A DNA stretch of 64,000 bases from Borreliella americana (GTDB lineage Bacteria; Spirochaetota; Spirochaetia; Borreliales; Borreliaceae), in NCBI RefSeq assembly GCF_021043605.1, contig NZ_JAJNFB010000001.1, positions 82,628 through 146,627 on the forward strand. The letters are read 5' to 3'. Positions 1 through 10,096 of this stretch are shown piece after piece (within the stretch, counting starts at the first letter, position 1; each line of letters begins with the position of its first letter). A model generated the notes under the pieces. It ran no database searches. It saw only the letters and a program-made list of their open reading frames with translations, and had not been told where the DNA came from. The position numbers and the translations under genes are program-made.

Positions 1-2
1 CT

Positions 3-569
3 GAGTTCTTAAAAAAAAAGCAATATGAGATTTTCAATATTTTTAACAACACTTATACAAAAATTGGAAAAATACTCAAAGATGTTCAAGAGAAATTAAA
101 AGGAAATAATCAATATAACGGGCTTTTTTATCGGTGGTTTAAAAGCATGGGATTTAAAAAAGATAAGGTTTACTCCTTAATATCAAGATACAATCTGCTT
201 ATCGAAAATTCCGACAAGCGGCTAACTATAGAAAAATTGCCTTTATCATTATCATATGAAATATCTAAAAAATCTTGTCCCCCTATTTTAAAAACCGAAG
301 TTCTAAATGGAAAAATAAATTCTTTAAAAGAATTTAAAATTGTTTATAAAAAAAGTTTTAATTTAAAAGATTCACGCAAATCATTACTTAATAAAAACGA
401 AAAATATGAAAATGACATAAAAGAAACACTGGATTTTATATTAAAAAATATAAAAGAATTTAAAAATATCGAATTTAACAAATTAAGACAAGACAACTTG
501 AAATTATTGTTTCATTCTATTTTAGAAATAAAGAAAAAAATAAATTATATTAAAAATAATTCTATCTAA
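3..569 (+). CDS. plasmid-type partition protein, 5' end outside window (ParZ candidate)
   Basis: The reading frame is open from the first bases of the window to a stop at 567-569, so the Met at 147 is internal and the gene begins upstream. The visible 188 residues are basic and include the stretches NNQYNGLFYRWFKSMGF and KVYSLISRYNLL followed by LPLSLSYEISKK. These resemble the Borrelia plasmid replication/partition families usually numbered PF50 and PF57/62. On the B. burgdorferi chromosome, genes of this kind lie between parA (BB0431) and parB (BB0434). One of them, ParZ, is reported to replace ParB as the partner of ParA and to bind its own coding region. Identity with ParZ is inferred from position and family; the neighbouring small gene of that locus is the alternative. 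It converges on parB and is C-rich on its coding strand, so it appears to be transcribed against the leftward fork. Confidence 0.7.
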   Translation, partial: EFLKKKQYEIFNIFNNTYTKIGKILKDVQEKLKGNNQYNGLFYRWFKSMGFKKDKVYSLISRYNLLIENSDKRLTIEKLPLSLSYEISKKSCPPILKTEVLNGKINSLKEFKIVYKKSFNLKDSRKSLLNKNEKYENDIKETLDFILKNIKEFKNIEFNKLRQDNLKLLFHSILEIKKKINYIKNNSI

Positions 570-580
570 ATTTATAACTG

Positions 581-625
581 AAACAATAAGAATATATAAA
601 ATATATTCTTATTGTTTGTTTTTTA
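581..625 (+). terminator. Rho-independent terminator of the partition gene
   Basis: Perfect 16-bp inverted repeat with arms 581-596 and 602-617 and a 5-nt loop, starting 11 nt after the stop codon and followed by GTTTTTT. The stem is A/T-rich but long. It closes the partition gene and lies in the convergent gap before parB, whose stop is at 825. Confidence 0.75.
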
Positions 626-824
626 AATATTATTTTTTTGCTTTTAAATTTAACTACAAATAAAAAATATAGACTTTGTCTTTCATTTAAAGCTCAATTT
701 TTAAAAAATTAAACAATTTTAAAACAAGTTTGAAAAATTTATGTATTGTGACAAATGCCTAGAAATAAAAACTCTTATAAAATTAAGAAAATATATTTTG
801 CAATCTTTAAATTATAAAAATAAT

Positions 825-1607
825 TTAGCTACTATGGCCAAAAAAGGAAACAATCCTTTTTAAATCACTCGAAGTAAAATACTCTATCTCTATTTTACCT
901 TTATTTTGATTCCCTTTAATATCTATTTTTGTTTGAATTTTATCAAATAGAAATTCTTTTATAGTGTTTAAAAAAGGATCTTGTTCTAGTTCTCTTTTTT
1001 TTACTATGGATTTTGAAAAATTTTTAACATATTTTTCTGCATCCCTTACAGAAATTTTTTTTTTAAGTATCATTAAATAAAGATTATACCTGTCTTGTCT
1101 ATCTTTTAAGGATAAAATAACTTTAGCATGCCCAAAAGAAATTTCTTTCCTATGTATTGCATTTAATATTTCTTGCTCAAGATCTAAAATCCTAACTAAA
1201 TTTGAAATATAGGTCCTACTTTTGCCAATTTTTTCAGACAAATCCTTTTGAGTTAAAGAATATTTATTCATTACATTTTTATAGGCATAAGCCTCCTCAA
1301 CAGGAGTAAAATTTTCTCTTTGAATATTTTCAACCAAGGGCATAAAATCTCTATAGGATTCTTTTATTTTAACCTCGATAACAGGAATATTTGTCATCTG
1401 AATAAGCTTAGCAGCCCTAAACCTTCTTTCTCCTACTATTATTTTATATCTATCATTTGCTTTACAAACAATCAAAGGTTGCAAAATTCCATTTTCTTTG
1501 ATGGAAATACTTAGTTCTTCTAATTCAACAAGACTAACAGATTTCCTTGGCTGATCATTATCAATATCTAAAAGATGAATATCTATCATTTTAAAAACTC
1601 CATCCAT
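825..1607 (-). CDS. parB: chromosome partitioning protein ParB (Spo0J)
   Basis: ParB/Spo0J family DNA-binding CTPase of 260 aa that loads on parS and recruits SMC. The N-terminal domain has PRKSVSLVELEELS, GILQPLIV and the box II motif GERRFRAAKL with the catalytic arginines. The helix-turn-helix follows (LTQKDLSEKIGKSRTYISNLVRIL, given here as its key part), then a dimerisation tail. The start at 1607 has an AGGAGG site 10 nt upstream (complement of 1618-1623); Met7 is an alternative start. It is in B31 position BB0434, with a parS-like palindrome about 70 bp upstream. In B. burgdorferi ParB is reported to direct SMC rather than ParA, which fits the ParZ-type gene next door. Confidence 0.95.
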   Translation of the reverse strand: MDGVFKMIDIHLLDIDNDQPRKSVSLVELEELSISIKENGILQPLIVCKANDRYKIIVGERRFRAAKLIQMTNIPVIEVKIKESYRDFMPLVENIQRENFTPVEEAYAYKNVMNKYSLTQKDLSEKIGKSRTYISNLVRILDLEQEILNAIHRKEISFGHAKVILSLKDRQDRYNLYLMILKKKISVRDAEKYVKNFSKSIVKKRELEQDPFLNTIKEFLFDKIQTKIDIKGNQNKGKIEIEYFTSSDLKRIVSFFGHSS

Positions 1608-1677
1608 ATTATCAGAACCTCCTACAACACAAAATTTTACCAGGTTATAATATCGAATTACAATTTAAAAATAAAAA

Positions 1678-1703
1678 AAGGATGTTCCACGTGGAACATC
1701 CTT
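1678..1703. promoter_or_regulatory. parS: parS centromere site, overlapping the gyrA terminator hairpin
   Basis: Perfect 26-bp palindrome whose core at 1683-1698 reads TGTTCCACGTGGAACA. This matches the bacterial parS consensus TGTTNCACGTGAAACA except for the symmetrical change that makes it fully palindromic. It lies 20 nt beyond the gyrA stop and 70 nt upstream of parB. Read on the minus strand, the palindrome is followed by TTTTTTTATTTTT, so its RNA would fold as a strong intrinsic terminator for gyrBA. It is the only parS-like sequence noticed in the window. Confidence 0.9.
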
Positions 1704-1722
1704 AAATAAAAAAATCAATTCT

Positions 1723-4155
1723 TTATTTAATAAATTTTGAAACAGAAATCAAGCTATCATTATCAAGAAATAATACTTGAATTCCTCTAGCATCTTTACC
1801 TTGTTCAGATACTTTTCCAGCTACTGTTCTTAAAGCTTTTGAACGTTTACTTACAAGCAAGATTTCATCATCCTCTGAAACTGCTATAGCATCAACAACA
1901 CTACCCGCCTTTTTATCAGATTTTTTATAACTAGTATAACCAGTGGCTCCTCTTTTAAGCTCAGATATTTTAGACATACTTAACCTTTTGCCATACCCAT
2001 TTTCAGAAACAATCAAAAGGTAGGGATTTTCTCTAACCGCCAAAGCTTTAACAAACAAATCACCTTCTTTTAATTTCATTCCACAAACACCTTGGGTACC
2101 TCTATTAGTAAGCCTAACATCCCTTGAATTAAATATAAATGCACTACCCTTTTTAGAAAGACAAATTACTTTTTCATCCTTAAAAACAATCTCTGCACTC
2201 GTAACAAAATCTTTATCATTAAGTTTAATAACAATAACACCTCGTGACTTTACTGCTTTAAAATCTGTAGATTCAAATCTAGCTATCTTTCCACTTGCAG
2301 TTGTAAGCAACAAATAAGCATCATCAGTAAAATCCTTACTATTCTTAATAGTTAATATTTCTTCTTGATCTCCCAAATTAATAAGATCACTAATATTTTG
2401 ACCTTTTGAAGCTCTTGAAGAATCTTTTATTTCATAAGCATTGATTAAATAAAGCTTTCCTTCATTTGAAATCATAAACAAATAATCATGAGTATTGACA
2501 CACAAAGCAATAACAATTTCATCTCCATCATTTAGATCAAACGAACTAAGACCTTTTCCTCCCGTACCTTGCAATTTATACTCATTTTGTGAAAGTCTTT
2601 TAAGAAAACCTTTCTTTGTAAGCATAACAACAATATTTTCTTTTTGCATTAAATCCGACATACTAGTTTTTAAAACCTCCTCATCATAAATTATTTTAGT
2701 TCGACGTTCATCGCCAAATTTCAAACCTAAATTAATAGTTTCTTCTTTTATAATATTAATAATCCTTGCTGGATTCAAGAGAATATCTTCATAATCTTTT
2801 ATTAAGCCTAACAACACATTAAGCTCCTCTTCAAGCTTAAAAAGCTCAAGAGCTGTAAGTTTTTGTAACTTCATATCAAGAACTGAATTGGCCTGAATAT
2901 CTGAAAGACCAAAATTTAAAACAAGCTTCTCTTTTGCATCTTTTGCTAATTTAGATGATTTAACAATCTTAATAACCTCATCTATATTATTTAAAGCAAT
3001 ATTTAATCCCTCAAGAACATGCGCTTTCTCTTTTGCCTTTTTTAAGTCAAATTCAATACGTCTTTCGATAATATTTTTTCTATGCTCAATAAATTCAAAT
3101 AATAATTCTTCTAAATTTAACTGTTTGGGAATACCATTGACAAGAGCTAAATTATTTATACTAAAATGCTTTTTAAATTCAGTATATTCATAAAGCAAGT
3201 TCATAATAATATGAGGATCAAATCCTCTTTTGACTTCAAGAACTATTCTAATGCCTTCTCGATCAGATTCATCTCTTATGTCTAAAAGTCCTTCCAACTT
3301 TTCTTCTTTTGCTAAAAACGCAACTTTCATAAGAAGTGTAGATTTATTTACCGTATAAGGTATTTCTGTAACAATTATAGCATTTCTATCTTCTGTTCTT
3401 TCTTCAATATGATATCTTGCCCTAATGACAACACTTCCCTTGCCAGTTTTGTATGCTTTAATTAAATTATCATTATAAACAATCTCTCCAAAAGTTGGAA
3501 AATCGGGACCTTTAACTATCTTAAGCAAATCAAATATAGAGGCATTCTCGTTATCCAACATATAAACAATAGCATCACAAATTTCCCTTAAGTTATGAGG
3601 TGCCATATTAGTAGCCATTCCAACAGCAATTCCACTAGAGCCATTTACCAAAAGAAATGGAAATAATGCGGGCATAATCTCAGGCTCACTTAAAGAATCA
3701 TCATAATTAGACTTAAAATTAACAGTCTCTTTGTCTATATCCTTAACAATATATTCAGTTATTTTTTCCATTTTAGCTTCAGTATATCGCATAGCAGCAG
3801 GAGGATCTCCGTCAATAGATCCAAAATTTCCCTGCCCCCGTATTACAGGATATCTAAGTGAAAAATCTTGAGCAAGTCTTACAAGAGCATCATAAATTGA
3901 TTGATCTCCATGCGGATGATATTTCCCAAGAACATCTCCCACTATTCTACCAGCTTTTTTAAAAGCTTTATCAGAATGAAGTCCCATCTCATACATAGAA
4001 TAAAGTATTCTCCTGTGAACTGGCTTAAGACCATCTCTTACATCTGGAAGGGCTCTGGAAACAATAACTGACATTGCATAATTTAAATAAGACGTTTTTA
4101 TTTCATCTTCTATCTTAACATTTAATATTTGTTCTTTATTTTCTCCAACTGCCAT
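1723..4155 (-). CDS. gyrA: DNA gyrase subunit A
   Basis: Breakage-reunion subunit of DNA gyrase, 810 aa, acting with GyrB to introduce negative supercoils. The winged-helix/tower region carries [18 protein letters not shown] and [21 protein letters not shown], with the catalytic Tyr in AMRYTE. The C-terminal half is the six-bladed wrapping pinwheel with the GyrA box QGTGGKG. The residue equivalent to E. coli Ser83 is Gln85, a change associated with intrinsically low quinolone susceptibility in spirochaetes. The start has GGAGAG upstream and the gene follows gyrB by 11 nt, so the two form one operon that probably ends at the palindrome 1678-1703. Confidence 0.98.
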   Translation of the reverse strand: MAVGENKEQILNVKIEDEIKTSYLNYAMSVIVSRALPDVRDGLKPVHRRILYSMYEMGLHSDKAFKKAGRIVGDVLGKYHPHGDQSIYDALVRLAQDFSLRYPVIRGQGNFGSIDGDPPAAMRYTEAKMEKITEYIVKDIDKETVNFKSNYDDSLSEPEIMPALFPFLLVNGSSGIAVGMATNMAPHNLREICDAIVYMLDNENASIFDLLKIVKGPDFPTFGEIVYNDNLIKAYKTGKGSVVIRARYHIEERTEDRNAIIVTEIPYTVNKSTLLMKVAFLAKEEKLEGLLDIRDESDREGIRIVLEVKRGFDPHIIMNLLYEYTEFKKHFSINNLALVNGIPKQLNLEELLFEFIEHRKNIIERRIEFDLKKAKEKAHVLEGLNIALNNIDEVIKIVKSSKLAKDAKEKLVLNFGLSDIQANSVLDMKLQKLTALELFKLEEELNVLLGLIKDYEDILLNPARIINIIKEETINLGLKFGDERRTKIIYDEEVLKTSMSDLMQKENIVVMLTKKGFLKRLSQNEYKLQGTGGKGLSSFDLNDGDEIVIALCVNTHDYLFMISNEGKLYLINAYEIKDSSRASKGQNISDLINLGDQEEILTIKNSKDFTDDAYLLLTTASGKIARFESTDFKAVKSRGVIVIKLNDKDFVTSAEIVFKDEKVICLSKKGSAFIFNSRDVRLTNRGTQGVCGMKLKEGDLFVKALAVRENPYLLIVSENGYGKRLSMSKISELKRGATGYTSYKKSDKKAGSVVDAIAVSEDDEILLVSKRSKALRTVAGKVSEQGKDARGIQVLFLDNDSLISVSKFIK

Positions 4156-4166
4156 TAACTCTCCAA

Positions 4167-6086
<1,920 letters not shown>

Positions 6087-6200
6087 TTAATCAAAATCTA
6101 GACACAAATAAATTTTACATTAAAAAAAAAATAATATCTATTATATATAAAGTACTAAAAACTTTTAAAAATTCACAAACAATTTAGATAGAATCCTAAT

Positions 6201-6225
6201 TTAACATTATACTATATAATGTTAA
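6201..6225. repeat. inverted repeat upstream of dnaA, overlapping -10-like boxes
   Basis: Two perfect 10-bp arms, TTAACATTAT and ATAATGTTAA, separated by 5 nt, centred about 45 bp before the dnaA start. TATACT (6208-6213) and TATAAT (6215-6220) lie within it, so it overlaps likely -10 elements. It could be an operator for dnaA, or part of the divergent gyrB control region. No protein can be assigned to it from sequence. Confidence 0.5.
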
Positions 6226-6257
6226 AAGTATAGTGCTAAAACCAACAAGGACAAAAA

Positions 6258-7715
6258 ATGGAAAAATCGAAAAATATATGGAGCTTGATTTTAACAGAAA
6301 TAAAAAAAGAACTATCAGAAGAAGAATTTTATGTCTGGTTTGAAAATTTGTACTTTTTAGAATCAACAGGAGACAATATTAAAATATCTACTCCAAATTT
6401 ATTTCATAAAAATCAAATAGAAAAAAGATTTACAAAAAAAATTAAAGAAATCCTCACAAAAAATGGCTACAATAATGTAGTCATTGTATTTACAAGTCAA
6501 CCACCCAAAATTCATTACAACAGACAAGAAAGCAAAAAAACGGCTTTTAACGAAACTTTTCCCAATTTCGACAAGCTCAAAGAAAAAGCACTCTCCAAAG
6601 AACCAATCCAAAGTATTCAAGATCGTATAAAAATGTACATCAAAAAAGAAGAAGAGCCAACAAATTTTAAAAACCCCTTTCTTAAAAAAAGATATACATT
6701 TGAAAATTTTATCATAGGGCAAAACAATAAGCTTGCATACAATGCCAGCTTGTCAATCTCAAAAAATCCTGGAAAAAAATATAATCCATGTCTAATTTAT
6801 GGCGGGGTTGGGCTTGGAAAAACACATTTGCTTCAAAGCATAGGAAATAAAACAGAAGAACTACATCATAACCTTAAGATATTATATGTTACTGCCGAAA
6901 ATTTTTTAAATGAATTTGTAGAAAGCATAAAAACACATGAAACAAAAAAATTTAAAAAAAAATACAGATATTTAGACATGCTACTTATAGACGATATTCA
7001 CGACTTACAAAAAAAAGAGGGGATACAAGAAGAGCTTTTTCACACATTTAATGCTCTTTATGAAGACAATAAACAATTGGTATTTACGTGTGACCGCCCT
7101 CCTTCTGAGCTTACAAATTTTACAGATCGATTAAAAAGTAGATTCACAAGGGGACTAAATGTTGATATATCAAAACCCAATTTTGAACTCAGAGTAGCTA
7201 TTGTTGAAAAAAAAGCAGAAGAGGATGGAATAAATGTCCCTAAAAATATTCTAAATTTGGTTGCTCAAAAAGTTACAACCAATGTAAGAGACCTTGAAGC
7301 TGCTGTAACAAAACTAAAAGCATATATAGATTTAGACAATATAGAAATTGACATTGACATCGTTGAAAAAATAATCAAAGAAATAATAATTTACGAAAAA
7401 GAAACAACCAATGAACAAAGTAATAAAATTAATATCGAAAATATAAAAAAAATACTCTTAAGAGAGCTGGAAATTACACACAAGGATATTGAAGGGCATA
7501 GCAAAAAACCAGAGATAACAAAAGCTCGGCATATTTATGCATACCTTTTAAGGAATTTTACAGAGCTATCAACAGTTGAAATTGGGAAAATTATTGGAGG
7601 GAAAACCCATTCAACAGTGCTTTATTCAATAAATAAAATAGATAGAGACAGAAATAATGATAAAGAAATTAACAATTTAATCACAGAACTTATGAACAAA
7701 ATAAAAAAAAACTAA
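6258..7715 (+). CDS. dnaA: chromosomal replication initiator DnaA
   Basis: AAA+ initiator of chromosome replication, 485 aa. Domain I is N-terminal (WFENLYFLES), followed by a short linker. Domain III has Walker A GGVGLGKTHLLQSIGN, Walker B LLIDDIHDL and the arginine-finger segment DRLKSRFTRGL. Domain IV carries the DnaA-box reading motif GGKTHSTVLYSI. The usual motif is GG(R/K)DHTTV: here the conserved Asp is Thr450, a residue normally involved in box recognition. The gene is divergent from gyrB and upstream of dnaN, but its coding strand is C- and A-rich like the left arm, so the origin lies on its 3' side and the gene faces the leftward fork. Confidence 0.98.
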   Translation: MEKSKNIWSLILTEIKKELSEEEFYVWFENLYFLESTGDNIKISTPNLFHKNQIEKRFTKKIKEILTKNGYNNVVIVFTSQPPKIHYNRQESKKTAFNETFPNFDKLKEKALSKEPIQSIQDRIKMYIKKEEEPTNFKNPFLKKRYTFENFIIGQNNKLAYNASLSISKNPGKKYNPCLIYGGVGLGKTHLLQSIGNKTEELHHNLKILYVTAENFLNEFVESIKTHETKKFKKKYRYLDMLLIDDIHDLQKKEGIQEELFHTFNALYEDNKQLVFTCDRPPSELTNFTDRLKSRFTRGLNVDISKPNFELRVAIVEKKAEEDGINVPKNILNLVAQKVTTNVRDLEAAVTKLKAYIDLDNIEIDIDIVEKIIKEIIIYEKETTNEQSNKINIENIKKILLRELEITHKDIEGHSKKPEITKARHIYAYLLRNFTELSTVEIGKIIGGKTHSTVLYSINKIDRDRNNDKEINNLITELMNKIKKN

Positions 7716-7961
7716 ACTTAATTGAAAAATCAAAAATTCTTTTAAACAATTGAAACAAATAATTTATCAAAAAAATAACAAAAAACAACATATAATTAAA
7801 CAAGATATTTCATTGCACTACATAATATTAAATACAATTAAACAATCAAACAAGGACTTACTACTATTACTACTATATATCTAATATCTATAAAAATTAA
7901 AAATTCAAAACCTATAAAATCTTTCAAAAACAAAATGTAATACAATATATAAGGAGGCATT
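7716..7961. other. oriC: candidate replication origin (oriC), dnaA-dnaN intergenic region
   Basis: 246-bp AT-rich gap between dnaA and dnaN. The + strand changes from A/C-rich on the left to T/G-rich on the right around here. B. burgdorferi replication has been mapped to bidirectional initiation near dnaA/dnaN at the chromosome centre. No consensus TTATCCACA box is present. At 7858-7875 there are six successive triplets reading TAG TAG TAA TAG TAG TAA on the minus strand, like the DnaA-trio unwinding element of Bacillus. The dnaN ribosome site AAGGAGG is at 7951-7957. Confidence 0.7.
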
Positions 7962-9119
7962 ATGCTACATAACACATTTTTTATTTGCGAAACAAATCAA
8001 ATTATAGATGAAATAGAAAAAGCAAAGGGAATAATATTGAACAGGAATATGAATGATATTTGGAGTGCATTGTTAATGGAGGTAAAAAAATCCAATCTCA
8101 TAATCAAATCAACAGACAGAAATATATTTTTTGAAAGCACAATTTCAATTGTCTCAAAAGCAGACTTTAAAGTATTAATTAATGCTTCAAATTTCTGTGA
8201 CGCAGTAAAGGCATTCAGTTTTTATAAGAAAATCAAAATAATTTTTAATGAGAACAACAGTAAATTGGAAATTATGGGAGAATTAAAAGATGAAAAAGAA
8301 GAATATGAAGATTATTTAAAAGAACCCACTTTTTCATACGAAGAAATAGAGAATTATAACCATGATATGCTTAATGAAGATTACACTTTTGAAATTGAAG
8401 TAAAACAAAAATCTTTTAAAAAGGTAATAAATAGAATAGCTTTTTCAGCACATTTTGATGAATCCAAGAATGTACTAAATGGTGTTTATTTTTCAAAAGA
8501 TGAAGATTCTAAATTACTGCTTGTTGCCACTAATGGTCACAGAATGTCTATTTGTAAAACGGAAGTTATAGTTGAAGAAGATATAAATTTTATAGTTCCT
8601 GTAAAAATATTTAATTTCTTAAAACATCTTATGTCAGGAGAAGGGGCAGTTAAAATAAAGTCTTCGGATAAAAAATTTTATGTTGAGTTTGATAATTATA
8701 AAATAGCTTGCAGTCTAATTAATGGTAATTATCCAGATTACAAAAGTATTATACCCAAAGAACAGAAAAATAAATCTTTAGTTTCGCTAAGCATTCTAAA
8801 AGATAGACTTGCTAGAGTAAATTTATATGTTGATAAGTCAAGAAAGTTGGTTTTAACTTTTTCTGAGCTGCAATTAAAACTTCTTGGAGAAGATTTGATT
8901 ACTGGAAGAAAGGGTGAATTTTTTATTAAAGATCCTAACTATCTGTATGATGGAGAAAATGAGGTCATGGCTATTAATATTTCGTATTTTGTTGAAGCTA
9001 TTAGCGTTTTTGAAACTTCAAAGATAGAAATACAATTTAATTCGGGCAATGTATTAAAATTGAGTGAACCTGAAAATTTTAATTTTACGCACTTGATAAT
9101 GCCGATGTCTTTAGGTTAA
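7962..9119 (+). CDS. dnaN: DNA polymerase III beta subunit (sliding clamp)
   Basis: Ring clamp that tethers DNA polymerase III and binds other replication and repair factors, 385 aa with three repeated clamp domains. Recognisable segments are LLVATNGHRMSICK in the middle domain, CSLINGNYPDYKSIIP, and the C-terminal LIMPMSLG, the usual end of bacterial clamps (MPMR/L type). It has a strong AGGAGG site. It is the first gene right of the origin with typical right-arm T/G-rich composition, though its 5' end is still mixed. No recF follows, unlike the common dnaA-dnaN-recF-gyrB order. Confidence 0.97.
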   Translation: MLHNTFFICETNQIIDEIEKAKGIILNRNMNDIWSALLMEVKKSNLIIKSTDRNIFFESTISIVSKADFKVLINASNFCDAVKAFSFYKKIKIIFNENNSKLEIMGELKDEKEEYEDYLKEPTFSYEEIENYNHDMLNEDYTFEIEVKQKSFKKVINRIAFSAHFDESKNVLNGVYFSKDEDSKLLLVATNGHRMSICKTEVIVEEDINFIVPVKIFNFLKHLMSGEGAVKIKSSDKKFYVEFDNYKIACSLINGNYPDYKSIIPKEQKNKSLVSLSILKDRLARVNLYVDKSRKLVLTFSELQLKLLGEDLITGRKGEFFIKDPNYLYDGENEVMAINISYFVEAISVFETSKIEIQFNSGNVLKLSEPENFNFTHLIMPMSLG

Positions 9120-9142
9120 GGTGAATTATTGATGCTATTTTG

Positions 9143-9186
9143 AATATTAAAATAAGCTTTTCCAGGTTTATTTAATATTGTTTTTT
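9143..9186 (+). terminator. terminator-like hairpin after dnaN
   Basis: Arms 9143-9155 and 9168-9179 pair (AATATTAAATAA type) with one bulged A, and the right arm is followed by GTTTTTT. It begins 24 nt after the dnaN stop, just before the DciA-like gene, so it may end or attenuate dnaN transcription. Confidence 0.55.
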
Positions 9187-9209
9187 GCATTGTGATATAA
9201 GAAATTGTT

Positions 9210-9509
9210 ATGAATGATTCCACTTTTAAAAAAATGGGCAATCTTCTTAAAGATTATTTAGAATCTAATTTGCTTGCTAATAAAAAAATAAGTTCAAAAT
9301 TATTGATTGCTGATAAATGGAATCAGGTTTTTGAGGATTTATCAGACGATGTAAAATTTTTAGATTTTAAAAATGAGAAAATCCTTTTTCTTGAGGTCAG
9401 CAATTCAAGTATTTTGTATAGTATATCAATCAACAAATCAAAGATAATAAATTTAATAAAAGAATTAACAGGCATTAAAATAATAGATATAAAGGTTTTG
9501 GTAAGGTAA
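9210..9509 (+). CDS. DUF721 / DciA-like protein, probable helicase-loading factor
   Basis: 99-aa protein (B31 position BB0439) with the compact layout of DUF721: a conserved Trp in ADKWNQVFEDL, a strand-rich KILFLEVSNSSILYSIS and the closing helix-strand NLIKELTGIKIIDIKVLVR. DUF721 members include DciA, which replaces DnaC/DnaI in loading the DnaB helicase in most bacteria. DUF721 genes commonly sit beside dnaN, recF or gyrB, as here. The C-terminal intrinsically disordered tail seen in some DciA proteins is absent. The family call is by eye; function is inferred from family and the position at oriC. Confidence 0.65.
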   Translation: MNDSTFKKMGNLLKDYLESNLLANKKISSKLLIADKWNQVFEDLSDDVKFLDFKNEKILFLEVSNSSILYSISINKSKIINLIKELTGIKIIDIKVLVR

Positions 9510-9515
9510 TTATTA

Positions 9516-9542
9516 TTGACAATTGCATTTATATGCTATACC
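9516..9542 (+). promoter_or_regulatory. sigma70-type promoter for rpmH-rnpA-yidC
   Basis: TTGACA at 9516-9521 and TATACC at 9537-9542, with a 15-nt spacer that is slightly short. It lies about 60 bp before the rpmH start, just after the DciA-like stop. The perfect -35 supports it; the -10 assignment is less certain. Confidence 0.5.
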
Positions 9543-9600
9543 ATGGTATTGTTCAATTTGTAGCTTGGCAGCATAAAATTGTTTTTAATGGAGGAGCTTT

Positions 9601-9756
9601 TTGAAAAGAACTTATCAACCTAGCCGTGTTAAAAGAAATAGAAAATTTGGTTTTAGAACTAGAATGAAAACTAAAGGTGGAAGACTTGTTCTTTCAAGGC
9701 GAAGGGCAAAAGGAAGAATGAAATTAACTGTTTCTGATGAGAAAAAGAAATATTAG
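9601..9756 (+). CDS. rpmH: 50S ribosomal protein L34 (bL34)
   Basis: 51-aa basic protein beginning at a TTG codon: [19 protein letters not shown], then [15 protein letters not shown], diagnostic of L34. GGAGGAG lies about 10 nt before the TTG. The gene overlaps rnpA by 20 nt in another frame, the usual compact rpmH-rnpA arrangement. It binds 23S rRNA in the large subunit. It is easily missed by length-filtered gene callers. Confidence 0.96.
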   Translation: MKRTYQPSRVKRNRKFGFRTRMKTKGGRLVLSRRRAKGRMKLTVSDEKKKY

Positions 9757-10096
9757 TTTAAAATCAAAAATAGAAATTCAAAAAATTTTCAAAGAAGGCA
9801 ATCTGATTAGGTTTAGCAATCTTAATCTTAAAATGTTCTATAAATCAAATCATTTGGTTTATTCTAGAATTCTTGTTACCTTTTCTAAAGGTTTTAGAGG
9901 ATCTGTTAAAAGGAATCGCATTAGAAGACTTTTTAAAGAAGCTTTTAGAAAAAGATTAGAATTGTTAGAAGGTGTCGCTTTGGATATTATTTTTGTAGTT
10001 TCTTACGGCAAGTTAACTTTGACTTATTTTGGTATTGAATCTCTTATGAAAAGTTTGGTTTTAAGGTGTGAAAGGGGCATAAGTGAATCAAAGTAG
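9737..10096 (+). CDS. rnpA: ribonuclease P protein component
   Basis: 119-aa basic protein that assists the RNase P RNA in 5' maturation of tRNA precursors. The signature [18 protein letters not shown] (RNR motif) is present, along with the N-terminal aromatic segment. It overlaps rpmH at its start and yidC at its end (14 nt), indicating translational coupling in an rpmH-rnpA-yidC-jag operon. Confidence 0.96.
   Translation: MRKRNISLKSKIEIQKIFKEGNLIRFSNLNLKMFYKSNHLVYSRILVTFSKGFRGSVKRNRIRRLFKEAFRKRLELLEGVALDIIFVVSYGKLTLTYFGIESLMKSLVLRCERGISESK

Noticed and set aside
147..569. Complete small gene starting at Met 147
   Set aside because: The same frame is open with matching protein-family sequence back to the window edge, so the Met is internal and the gene is truncated by the window.
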